61,762 bases of DNA from a virus. The translations under genes were made by a program, and so were the position numbers. Under the pieces are notes generated by a model that was not told the DNA's origin, searched no databases, and saw only the letters and a list, made by a program, of their open reading frames with translations. Shown here in pieces: positions 45,680 to 53,414 of this stretch; positions within the stretch are counted from its first letter, which is position 1; each line of letters begins with the position of its first letter. Location of the stretch: positions 1 through 61,762 of the IMG/VR virus record IMGVR_UViG_3300020182_000034. The stretch is one strand, 5' to 3'.

Positions 45680-46448
45680 CCTTCATTAGAACTCTTGCTT
45701 GAGTCGCCGGTATATCAGAGAAGTCATTCCAGTCTTTTACTGAATCGTTTTTATATTTTCCATCCTTCCACCAATCCCTAAGTATAACTTTAAACTCTTC
45801 AAAGCTAGAACAATTCAATTTGTCTTTAGCTAGGTTCTCTATCATTGAGTGTGGAGTAAGTGTTGGTTGGGAGTTTGATTGACCTCCGAACGATTTAGTG
45901 TTTGACTTGTCTATTTCGTCGTCTCCAACAATATGCACATTAAGAAAGTTTCTTACGCAACGAACAAAAGCTCTATTGCAGGCTATTGTTTCTAGAAATT
46001 TAGTAGCAAAACTGCTTGTATTATCTAATGTTGCGTTTGCTATATCCTGAAAAACCACTTCTCCATTTCCTGTTTCATAATTAGGCAGAAACTTAACCCT
46101 ACAGGTAACAGCTACATGATCAAACCCACACTTAACAACGTCGTATGATACATCTGAAAATCCTCGCAGTTTTGCAAGCTCTTTGATTCCGCTTAATTTT
46201 ATTAATAATTGATGGTCACCTAGCCCAACTATACTTCTTGGTAAATCTTTCTTTCTTAGGTCGAACCACGATCTATTTGGGAATAGGTGCTCGTCCTTTA
46301 TCATAGACCTCCAGTTGACAGATCCATCTTCATCGAATATATAATCTACGTTGTCTAGCAGTCCAAATTCATTTCTTCTAAAAAGTCCAGGACCTTCTTT
46401 ATAGTTTTTGATGTACTCTGTTTCAGTTTGTTTTGTCTTTGTTACCAT
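45666..46448 (-). CDS. Possible single-strand annealing (Rad52-like) protein
   Basis: 260 aa, last gene of the leftward operon. The central ~100 residues run 'IKELAKLRGFSDVSYDVVK', then 'VAVTCRVKFLP', then a helix 'ATKFLETIACNRAFVRCVRN' with FL. This order (helix, beta-hairpins, then a helix with Arg-rich end before a short linker) resembles the Rad52/Sak core, where a 'KRALRNFG'-type helix closes the fold. The C-terminal ~60 residues are a separate helical piece ending near 'IPATQARVLMKVMND'. The assignment is tentative. Two ssDNA-binding proteins elsewhere in the window make a recombination role plausible. It overlaps the upstream gene by 26 bp and the convergent S74 gene by 14 bp. Confidence 0.35.
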   Translation of the reverse strand: MVTKTKQTETEYIKNYKEGPGLFRRNEFGLLDNVDYIFDEDGSVNWRSMIKDEHLFPNRSWFDLRKKDLPRSIVGLGDHQLLIKLSGIKELAKLRGFSDVSYDVVKCGFDHVAVTCRVKFLPNYETGNGEVVFQDIANATLDNTSSFATKFLETIACNRAFVRCVRNFLNVHIVGDDEIDKSNTKSFGGQSNSQPTLTPHSMIENLAKDKLNCSSFEEFKVILRDWWKDGKYKNDSVKDWNDFSDIPATQARVLMKVMND

Positions 46449-47607
46449 GATTGTTTTCGTTGTAAATTCTTAATATGTTTAAGTCTTCCCAGAACTCCGG
46501 GCAGTCAATGATTTTATTGTGATTTCCTTGTTTGTCATATTTCCAGGCAGCTTTACTGTTGTAAATTTGACCTCCAGCTATTATCTTCATTGAGCATTTA
46601 TAACGAGAATTATCGCACACTTTGTTCGAGTTGTCAAGATCTTTTTTTGTTTTTGTTTTTATAAACATGATTGGCCAGTCAAAAAATTTAATTCTTAATT
46701 CATTTATGTTTTCTTCATTTTTGCACAAAAGATTTAATTTAATTCCTAATTTTTCTATTGCTGTAAAATATTTAGGATTGTCTTTTTCTGATACATAGTA
46801 GTTTATTAAATTGATATTATCTTTTATTACTCGCAAATACTTTAATTCCATAGGTTGATCTAGGAATATATTACATTTTCTATCGTACGCCCACTTTGCG
46901 ATATTGGGTTGATCGAAGCATTCGTGCCCCCAAATGTTAACAGGTTGCCCTTTGGCGAACGTCTTTGGCATGATATGGTTTGGTACAACTGATATGGATG
47001 GAGTTTTGTATTCAACCCCCATGTGAAGTGTTTCGACGCTATCTATGTTATGTTTGATATTTAACAAATTAAGTACCGACCTTGCAATAGTCTCAGGTTT
47101 AATAAAATTAATTGTCTTCGGGGACTCCTTGCTTGAAAATGAAGGCTTTAGCCCTCCCCTGTCCGACTCTATTAAAATTTGATTGTTTTTATCTCCCCAG
47201 TATGGACCACAACATTCTTTGTAGAGAACACTGTATAGGCAGACTAGTTTTTTGTTAAATCCTGATGCCACGTGCGTAGTGAATGAGTCGTTGCCAAAAT
47301 GAAGTAGTGATTTTTCAATGACGTAAGCAGTTTGCCTTATGGAGGTGTTGCCATTATAGTGATTACATTCTTTGACGGCTTTATCTTCTTTAGCTCCAAC
47401 CTGTACAACTTCTATCCCTTCCTCTTTTAAGTAGGGGCTAATCAACGTCATTACATCTGGAAAATAATCATAATTCTTTGCCTCCATTCCGCTGCTCGCA
47501 TGCAGGGTTATGTATTTTTTAAAAGGTATCGGAAAGAATGAAGTTTCTATATGGGGCTTGCCTATTTTAACCCCACAAGATAGCGCGTATTGTTCTATTA
47601 AGTGCAT
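46423..47607 (-). CDS. C-terminal half of a split GT9-type glycosyltransferase, plus an unknown domain
   Basis: 394 aa. Residues ~30-150 match the C-terminal Rossmann domain of heptosyltransferase-like GT9 enzymes: 'KYITLHASSGMEAKNYDYF', 'GIEVVQVGAKED' and 'LLHFGNDSFTTHVASGFNKK' (nucleotide-sugar binding end). The N-terminal acceptor half is at the end of the upstream 634-aa protein, and 'MHLIEQYALSCGVKIG' continues it directly. The ATG lies within the last codons of the upstream gene (10-bp overlap, -1 frame). Residues ~170-394 are not recognised; they contain Cys residues ('NKVCDNSRYKCSMKIIAGG'). The two products may assemble into one enzyme. Confidence 0.6.
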   Translation of the reverse strand: MHLIEQYALSCGVKIGKPHIETSFFPIPFKKYITLHASSGMEAKNYDYFPDVMTLISPYLKEEGIEVVQVGAKEDKAVKECNHYNGNTSIRQTAYVIEKSLLHFGNDSFTTHVASGFNKKLVCLYSVLYKECCGPYWGDKNNQILIESDRGGLKPSFSSKESPKTINFIKPETIARSVLNLLNIKHNIDSVETLHMGVEYKTPSISVVPNHIMPKTFAKGQPVNIWGHECFDQPNIAKWAYDRKCNIFLDQPMELKYLRVIKDNINLINYYVSEKDNPKYFTAIEKLGIKLNLLCKNEENINELRIKFFDWPIMFIKTKTKKDLDNSNKVCDNSRYKCSMKIIAGGQIYNSKAAWKYDKQGNHNKIIDCPEFWEDLNILRIYNENNHGNKDKTN

Positions 47608-49502
47608 ATTTCGAATTGTATTTTATCTTTTCCATTATGCATATAGTTAAGTATTCTTTGCGTTCCAATAAAAGGCAAGAACGCGACTTCAAAGAATCCA
47701 TCGTGATCTCTCTGCCCCTCCATCACCGTTAAGTTGTCCAAGCTTTTTGTGTAAGGTATAACTTTATGAATAAAAGGGTTGCCGTCGAGAATGTCGAAGT
47801 ATTCCGGCTTGGTGGCGAAATATATATTGTAATCTGGGTATGTTAACTTTATGTTCTCCAGTAGGGATGTGCATAAATATATATCTCCAATGCTCTGGGG
47901 CATTGATATTAACAACCTCTTTCCTTCGTCGTCTTTATCTAATATCTCCGAGAAATCTACTTTGTTATTTTTTTTATTATTTTCCGTTGCCACTTGCTTG
48001 AAGTACTTCAATACATCTTTTCTTGGCGAGCTTTCAGATAGTTTTTTCATCCAATGCTTATAGCCGTCGTCCGACTCGTCCAGCTCTACGTCCAATATGT
48101 TTTTGTATATATCCTTGATCCAGTTTGAGTCACTTTTAATTTCTGGAGGTTCATAGTCAGGGTTCTTTGGCTTAACCTTAAAGTCAAAATCCCAGTCAAC
48201 AACCTCTGCCGAGTCAATAATGCCTTCAAGCTTTGAGCCTATAGCTTCTATTCCGTAATTATTAACAACAAATTCTCTAGCCTTCTTCCCTAGGCTTTCT
48301 TTTTTATTAGAGCTCATCCTCAAGACTTTTCTTAATTGGTTAGCTATGCTTTCTGGGTCGGTGCTTGCTTTTATAAATTGCGTTCCAGGCTCTCTATACT
48401 CTGTCCAACTAAGCGGCAATCCTCCAGACTCTTCCGAGCAGGAATCCTCCCCACAGCTATAGTTGGTTGCAAGGGTCACCAGCTCTGTTAGTTTGGCTTC
48501 TTGTATGGGTATCTCTTGTCCACCACTAGTAAAGGGGTGGCAGTATACGTCCATTAAGTTATAGATTTGATTTAATTGAGTTTCGCTTGCTCCGGTTTTA
48601 GTGTCTGGGGTTTTTTGTGATTTCTCGGACCCACAAAAAGGACAGTCCTGGTCTCCCTCTCTAAAGCTCTTTACCTCAAAACTTTTGCATTCCTTGCATA
48701 CATAAGTTGTTAAAACTCGAGATGGGTCAATGCTTTTTTCCTTTATTAATCGAGGTATATCCCAACCTTCCCCCCAGTTTGTGTGGAGTAGCAATTTCGC
48801 GGAAACTTCTGGATTTTTGTCGCAAAAAATTTTAAACCCTTCCAGCAAGTTTGGTACGCTTTTCCTTAATTGGTTTCTAAATACAAAGCCTATAACAAAG
48901 TCATCTTCCAGTTTGAAGTATTGCCTCATCTTGGTCCGCTCATCAACAGGAAGTTTGAAAAAGTTTTTTGAGTCTATTGCTCCATGTAGGGTTTGGACAT
49001 GCTCGTGCCCAATTTCGTTTAAGGATTTTTGGGCGAAAGTGGCCCAGGTGAAGTAGTTCTTAATTTTTGAGGCGTTCTTTATGGCTTCTGGCAGTATAGG
49101 TAAACTGTCAAGCGTTGTCCACACCATGCAGTTAATCTTGTTCCACCATTTTTTTTCAGTAAATCCAGAGAAAGCCCATATATCCTCTATGCCTATATAC
49201 ACATCAGGCTTTTCCCTTTCTATTATTTTGTCTATAGTGTGGGATCCGTAAGAGGCTGCTCTAGACAGTCCTGGATCTTGGCTAATTTTTTGTAAAAACG
49301 CAGCATCGTTAGGTAGTGAACCCTCACATTTCCACGGCAAAGTTTCTAGAGATGGGTCTCCCCATTTTTTGCCATTTGCGAATTCAACTAAATCGTACTT
49401 GCCTGTTTTCTGCAAGTAAAGAAGTATGTTCTTCGCGTTTTTGCCAAAGCCCGTTAAGGCCTTGCAGTGGTTGCTATGTATTAATACTTTTTTTTTGCTC
49501 AT
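47598..49502 (-). CDS. GT4 glycosyltransferase with zinc-ribbon and DUF4214-like parts, fused to GT9 N-terminal half
   Basis: 634 aa. Residues 1-~440 are a GT-B (family 4) glycosyltransferase: N-terminal 'TGFGKNAKNILLYLQK', donor-domain 'VIGFVFRNQLRKSVPNLLEG', 'LMDVYCHPFTSGGQEIPIQE'. Between ~265 and 305 an inserted zinc ribbon has 'CKECKS' and 'CPFCGS'. Residues ~455-515 resemble DUF4214 ('WIKDIYKNILDVELDESDDG'). The last ~110 residues are the N-terminal half of a GT9 enzyme ('LLISMPQSIGDIYLCTSLLE', 'NIYFATKPEYFDIL'), completed by the next gene. The start ATG overlaps the upstream stop by one base. The whole appears to be a multi-step glycan assembly polypeptide. Confidence 0.7.
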   Translation of the reverse strand: MSKKKVLIHSNHCKALTGFGKNAKNILLYLQKTGKYDLVEFANGKKWGDPSLETLPWKCEGSLPNDAAFLQKISQDPGLSRAASYGSHTIDKIIEREKPDVYIGIEDIWAFSGFTEKKWWNKINCMVWTTLDSLPILPEAIKNASKIKNYFTWATFAQKSLNEIGHEHVQTLHGAIDSKNFFKLPVDERTKMRQYFKLEDDFVIGFVFRNQLRKSVPNLLEGFKIFCDKNPEVSAKLLLHTNWGEGWDIPRLIKEKSIDPSRVLTTYVCKECKSFEVKSFREGDQDCPFCGSEKSQKTPDTKTGASETQLNQIYNLMDVYCHPFTSGGQEIPIQEAKLTELVTLATNYSCGEDSCSEESGGLPLSWTEYREPGTQFIKASTDPESIANQLRKVLRMSSNKKESLGKKAREFVVNNYGIEAIGSKLEGIIDSAEVVDWDFDFKVKPKNPDYEPPEIKSDSNWIKDIYKNILDVELDESDDGYKHWMKKLSESSPRKDVLKYFKQVATENNKKNNKVDFSEILDKDDEGKRLLISMPQSIGDIYLCTSLLENIKLTYPDYNIYFATKPEYFDILDGNPFIHKVIPYTKSLDNLTVMEGQRDHDGFFEVAFLPFIGTQRILNYMHNGKDKIQFEICT

Positions 49503-50068
49503 TAAAATGGAGCGGAATCGCTGTCAGAGCTTTCGGGTCGAACCTCTTCTTTTTGCTCGTTTTTGTATTTTTGTATATTTTTAATCTCCTCTTTCCTTCT
49601 GTGCTCGTACAGTTTGGACAAGTAAAATCTAAAGAATTCATCAAGATTTTCAACCTCTCCGGGTTCAAGGGGCACTCTAAATGTTTGGCTACCATTCCTC
49701 GTAAATGTTATCCCGAAAGCTGGCAATATGGTACTTTCTCCCTTTTGGTTTTTTACAGATTTATCCCACGGTACGAATTTAATTGAAGTCTTGTTCTCTT
49801 CAAAACTGTGAAAGGCTGAGTACTCATACCTCTTTCGTAGGGCGCTTAATATCCCACCAATCTCAAATTCGTTGAATTTTAAATTTATATTTTTTTCGGG
49901 GTTTTCTTTATTGCCAGAGAAGCTTCCAGATCTTTTTTTATCATCCCAGTTGTATTGCTGGATTGCGCTTGCATAAACGACAGGCTCTTTGTTTCTGTTG
50001 ACACCTATCTTGAAATTAAATGCGCACCCTGCGTTTTTGCTGTTTGGTTTATATAATGTAATACTCAT
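49502..50068 (-). CDS. PC4/Whirly-like ssDNA-binding protein with SSB-type acidic tail
   Basis: 188 aa from the ATG at 50068 ('MSITLYKPNSKN'); a TTG at 50101 would add an 11-residue hydrophobic leader and is less likely. Residues ~10-115 have the strand pattern of PC4/p24-like ssDNA-binding proteins: 'CAFNFKIGVNRNKEPVVYAS', 'NINLKFNEFEIGGILSALRK' and 'NKTSIKFVPWDKSV'. A charged helix (~145-170) follows, then an acidic C-terminus 'ESSDSDSAPF' ending in Phe. This mimics the SSB C-terminal tip that binds replication proteins. It is therefore a candidate second ssDNA-binding protein, expressed in the opposite operon to the OB-fold SSB at 59362. Fold assignment is by eye and moderate. Confidence 0.45.
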   Translation of the reverse strand: MSITLYKPNSKNAGCAFNFKIGVNRNKEPVVYASAIQQYNWDDKKRSGSFSGNKENPEKNINLKFNEFEIGGILSALRKRYEYSAFHSFEENKTSIKFVPWDKSVKNQKGESTILPAFGITFTRNGSQTFRVPLEPGEVENLDEFFRFYLSKLYEHRRKEEIKNIQKYKNEQKEEVRPESSDSDSAPF

Positions 50069-50097
50069 AACAGATAATATGAGTAAAGATAAATTTA

Positions 50098-50949
50098 TCA
50101 ACTATTAATTAAGTCTATATGGTTGCACCAATCTTCTTCGTTGTACAGTGCGTCGTACCTCCTGTAGCTAGATGTCCATATATGCCTCGGCAGGTTGCGT
50201 ATTCTTATTATGTCAAAATGTTTTTTCATCAAGCTTGACGATGGCTCTTGGGATGAGCTGTCGAATTTTTTTCTTTGTTTATCAAAATAGGTTTCAATGA
50301 TGGCGTTACACAGCAGTTGCTCTGGAAAACCAAACTGGGTTTTTCCCTCGCATAATGAATAAGCTCTCTCAAAGGCGTCCTTCATTCTAATTCTTGATCC
50401 AGCAACAATGTGGTCAGACGGGTGGAATTTATGCTGCTTGTCGAATCTAAAATATATATTGGAGGTTATTATCTTGAACCAGTCTTTTTTTGAGTTTCTT
50501 ATTAGTAGGTTTACCAAAGGATCCAGCACTGGAAAGCTCTCATCGGATCTTAATTTAATGCAAAAACTCCCAGAAGCCTCATTGATTCCTGATAGAGTTG
50601 TGGCGTGTTGGTATATCCACGGAGCCTGCTTCCCAGACCTCTTTCTAAACTTTGGGAGGTCTGAATATTTATTTACCACCAACTTGATTTTGCCTTTGTA
50701 CAGATCAAGTTTGCCGGTGTCGTCGTCGTCCCAACAGCTCACTATAACCTCGCCGTACTTCAGATAATCTGGTATTGTCTTTATTGACCTTTCGTTTAGG
50801 GGGCCTTGTATTATTATAGACACGCTTTTTTCGTAGTCACCTATTGACCCTAATAGGTTGCTGTACAGATTGAACGCGAACCTGTCCCATGGGCTAACAT
50901 GGGATTCGTGATTTAAGTAATTGTTAAATAATTCTTTATCATTGTTCAT
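50098..50949 (-). CDS. WavE-family glycosyltransferase-like protein
   Basis: 283 aa. It shows the WavE/LPS-synthesis pattern: 'VSIIIQGPLNERSIKTIPDY' near residue 43, 'YGEVIVSCWDDDD', an Arg-rich 'RKRSGKQAPWIYQHATTLSG' segment, and 'SGSFCIKLRSDESF', which carries the expected acidic nucleotide-sugar/metal site. WavE proteins are linked to lipopolysaccharide core or O-chain synthesis in Vibrio and relatives. The ATG overlaps the GDPD-like gene by 4 nt. With its neighbours it suggests phage-directed remodelling of a surface glycan or glycosylation of virion proteins. Confidence 0.7.
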   Translation of the reverse strand: MNNDKELFNNYLNHESHVSPWDRFAFNLYSNLLGSIGDYEKSVSIIIQGPLNERSIKTIPDYLKYGEVIVSCWDDDDTGKLDLYKGKIKLVVNKYSDLPKFRKRSGKQAPWIYQHATTLSGINEASGSFCIKLRSDESFPVLDPLVNLLIRNSKKDWFKIITSNIYFRFDKQHKFHPSDHIVAGSRIRMKDAFERAYSLCEGKTQFGFPEQLLCNAIIETYFDKQRKKFDSSSQEPSSSLMKKHFDIIRIRNLPRHIWTSSYRRYDALYNEEDWCNHIDLINS

Positions 50950-51368
50950 TTTAAATAGTCAGAGCATAGGCCAAAGCATATAGGCCCCGAGTATTCCCTG
51001 GCGTCCTCTACCACTAATACGCTTTTGTTGCAAACCCTTTTTCCTGGATATGTCCATATGAAATTTTTAGAGGTTAACGTATAATCATCGTTTTCGTGCC
51101 AGAAATAATTTAAGACTTTAAACTCTGATAGCAAGTCGATCGCTTCAAGATTTTTGCAATGAATCCACAACTTTCTGAAATTATTAAGCAAAAAGCTTAG
51201 GTCTATTTTATATTGGGGCTCGTCGTGACCTAGCCATATCTTCTTGTCGGCCCAAATATCTATCTCAACGTCAAAGCCTAGGTTTAGAGCTTGAGCTATC
51301 TGGTCGGGACTATTTTCTCTATCTTTGTCTGGGCCAAATACATTACCCCTATGAGCTACAAATATCAT
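50946..51368 (-). CDS. Short glycerophosphodiester phosphodiesterase-like protein
   Basis: 140 aa. The N-terminal active-site signature of GDPD is intact: 'VAHRGN' (general acid/base His), 'RENSPDQI' (Glu), 'GFDVEIDIW' (Glu/Asp metal ligands) and 'WLGHDEPQYKI' (second His). Classical GDPDs are ~250 aa TIM barrels; this one is about half length, as are some enzymes found in capsule gene clusters. It could release a glycerol-phosphate or cut a phosphodiester in a surface polymer. It overlaps the HAD/nucleotidyltransferase gene upstream by 20 bp and the WavE-like gene downstream by 4 nt. Confidence 0.75.
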   Translation of the reverse strand: MIFVAHRGNVFGPDKDRENSPDQIAQALNLGFDVEIDIWADKKIWLGHDEPQYKIDLSFLLNNFRKLWIHCKNLEAIDLLSEFKVLNYFWHENDDYTLTSKNFIWTYPGKRVCNKSVLVVEDAREYSGPICFGLCSDYLK

Positions 51369-52725
51369 GTTTTAAAAAGGTGTCTAGGTCTTCCGGGGTT
51401 CCGATGCCCCACATTTTTTCTATATGAAAGGTCTTAACTCTCGCTCCGTCAAGAAGGGCTTCGTTGTATACCGGACAAACGTAAAATTCATTATTAACTC
51501 TTATGTTTTTGTTGATCATTCTTTCCGCATACCTAACATAATCTTCTCCCTTTTTCCAAAAATAAATTCCCACCGTAGCGTGGTTGCTAATAGGCTTCTT
51601 TTCTGCAACTTCCACAACAAAACCTTCTTCGTTTAGTTTTGCGTAACTCCACTTCGGATGAGTGGAATTGAAGGTTAAAATCGAGGCATCTATATCGTCC
51701 GCAGATGATGCATACATATATTGATTGCTGTCCCACTCTACATACTGATCTGAGTTTGCTAAAACAAGAGGTTCGTTATTGTTAATGAGCTCTTTGGCTA
51801 GTAGAGTTGTACATGCCGCCCCCTCAGTTATGCCTTCCACTTGCACTATTTTGCAGTTTGGAGCTATTAAATTCAGAGTGTGCTTTAGGGAGTATTTTTC
51901 GTAGTGTTCTTTTTGCACTATGAATATATGCTGAGCATCTATATTTAAATTCTCCACGACCCTCTGGATCATTGGTTTTCCATTAACATCTATCAAAGGT
52001 TTTGGGAAAGTGTAACCAGCTTGCTCGAATCTAGACCCAGCTCCAGCCATAGGTATTAATACGTTCATTTTGCCTCCTTGCCATTTTGGTGAAATTTCAG
52101 ACTCTTTCTCTGCATTTATTATAGTACTACAAATCTTATCATATGTCAAGTCAGCGCAATCTTTTATCGCACAAAGAAAGCCGCCACTCCTCAACGCGCC
52201 CTTTCTGCCTATGTGGGAGTCCTCGATAATAACCGTTTCGTCAGGATTGGCGCCAGCCTTTATCATGCACTTCATATACACCTCCGCGTTAGGCTTTGGT
52301 TTGCTAACGTCCTCATTGGAATACAAAAAGTCTATATACTCAAAGAAGCCTTTTCTTATTAGCATTAATTTCGACGTCTCTCTTATGGAGTTTGTTGCGC
52401 ATGCAATCTTGTAACCCTTGTTTCTTAACTTTATTAATATAGATTGTATTCTTTTATCTTTTTTATAGGCATTTATCTCTCCCAGTGTTTTCTCCTGCTT
52501 GAGTTGCCAAACTTGATTGTGGCAGTCTTGCGGCAAATTCTTTTCCTTGGTGAGTTTTTTTAGTTTTTGAGTTGTTGTTAATGCATCATATTTGCAAAGA
52601 TGTTCTTCTTTACTTATTGTATATTGATCTCCTATTTCAGAAAGAGCTTTATTGAGTGCAATATAATGTAATTCGCGCGACTCAACTAATACTCCATCTA
52701 AATCAAATATAATTAATTTAATCAT
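51349..52725 (-). CDS. HAD phosphatase / sugar nucleotidyltransferase fusion
   Basis: 458 aa from the ATG at 52725 ('MIKLIIFDLDGVLVES'); the TTG at 52743 adds residues before the first beta strand and is rejected. Residues 1-~205 are a HAD hydrolase of the beta-phosphoglucomutase group: motif I 'FDLDGVLVES', motif II 'ATNSIRETS', Lys in 'SKPKPNAEVYM', and 'VIIEDSHIGRKGALRSG'. Residues ~220-458 are an NTP_transferase: 'MNVLIPMAGAGSRFEQAG', 'FPKPLIDVNGKPM', 'VLANSDQYVEW' (metal-binding Asp) and 'WGIGTPEDLDTFLK'. Such fusions make activated sugars or polyols for capsule synthesis. The start overlaps the upstream stop (ATGA). Confidence 0.85.
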   Translation of the reverse strand: MIKLIIFDLDGVLVESRELHYIALNKALSEIGDQYTISKEEHLCKYDALTTTQKLKKLTKEKNLPQDCHNQVWQLKQEKTLGEINAYKKDKRIQSILIKLRNKGYKIACATNSIRETSKLMLIRKGFFEYIDFLYSNEDVSKPKPNAEVYMKCMIKAGANPDETVIIEDSHIGRKGALRSGGFLCAIKDCADLTYDKICSTIINAEKESEISPKWQGGKMNVLIPMAGAGSRFEQAGYTFPKPLIDVNGKPMIQRVVENLNIDAQHIFIVQKEHYEKYSLKHTLNLIAPNCKIVQVEGITEGAACTTLLAKELINNNEPLVLANSDQYVEWDSNQYMYASSADDIDASILTFNSTHPKWSYAKLNEEGFVVEVAEKKPISNHATVGIYFWKKGEDYVRYAERMINKNIRVNNEFYVCPVYNEALLDGARVKTFHIEKMWGIGTPEDLDTFLKHDICSS

Positions 52726-53414
52726 ATGTGATATTGCCTCCAATGTTTAATTCCATGAGTGTTGGATATGTTTAAATATTGTTCAGTTTTCTTTTTTAAA
52801 TTGTAACAGCTTAAATATTTAAATGACAGGGAATTTTTTGATTGATATATTTTATTGTCCGAAGGAAAGAGTCCGTCTGTAGCTGCAACGTTAAATTCTC
52901 TTGATATATAGTTTTGGAATGCGTGTGGGCCTACTATTTGTAATCCCGGGTATATGTTTTTTCCTTTGATTAAGCGAGATACAGAAAGTATTCTTTTTGA
53001 TATAAAATTAATAGCATTAAGGAAAAGTTTACTTTCTTTTTTGCCAGAAATAAGCATGTAGCTTATATTCTTATGTCCAAGGTCAAAGAAAATATTTTCA
53101 TTGCAATCTAATTCTTTTAAGTTTATTTTTTTTGATAAATTAAAAGGTTCCATGTCAAAATCAAACCATATTCCTCCGTTTTTATAAATGTATGAAATTC
53201 TAAAAAAATCAGCTATAGCTGTTCCATTGGTTAAGCAATCATAACTTACCTTTGCTGTGGGGAAGTTTTTGAAAAAGTTGTATACATCTTTATCTGAAAA
53301 GTATTTTACTTCAAAACCATTATTTAATCTTTTCCATTTATCGATAGTTTCTTCGCAGTTTTTGCAGGTTTTTATATCTGGCTTAAACGATGTAAATAAA
53401 ACTTTTGGTATCAT
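52722..53414 (-). CDS. GT32-type glycosyltransferase (DXD sugar-binding)
   Basis: 230 aa. It has the Gly_transf_sug (GT32/OCH1-like) layout: 'IPKVLFTSFKPDIKTC' at the N-terminus, 'ETIDKWKRLN', then 'TAIADFFRISYIYKNGGIWF' followed by the DFD metal-binding motif. A terminal His-rich 'THGIKHWRQYHI' is typical of this family's end. It transfers a sugar from a nucleotide donor. The gene sits in an AT-rich stretch (52740-53440) compared with the genes nearer the operon start, which suggests a separate origin. It overlaps both neighbours by 4 nt. Confidence 0.8.
   Translation of the reverse strand: MIPKVLFTSFKPDIKTCKNCEETIDKWKRLNNGFEVKYFSDKDVYNFFKNFPTAKVSYDCLTNGTAIADFFRISYIYKNGGIWFDFDMEPFNLSKKINLKELDCNENIFFDLGHKNISYMLISGKKESKLFLNAINFISKRILSVSRLIKGKNIYPGLQIVGPHAFQNYISREFNVAATDGLFPSDNKIYQSKNSLSFKYLSCYNLKKKTEQYLNISNTHGIKHWRQYHI

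Noticed and set aside
42700-45700. Diversity-generating retroelement acting on the fibre end
   Set aside because: No reverse transcriptase gene, template repeat or adenine-biased variable region was found in the window.
45640-45700. Terminator between the convergent S74 gene and the leftward operon
   Set aside because: The two stop codons overlap by 14 bp and no GC-rich hairpin with a U-run is visible there.
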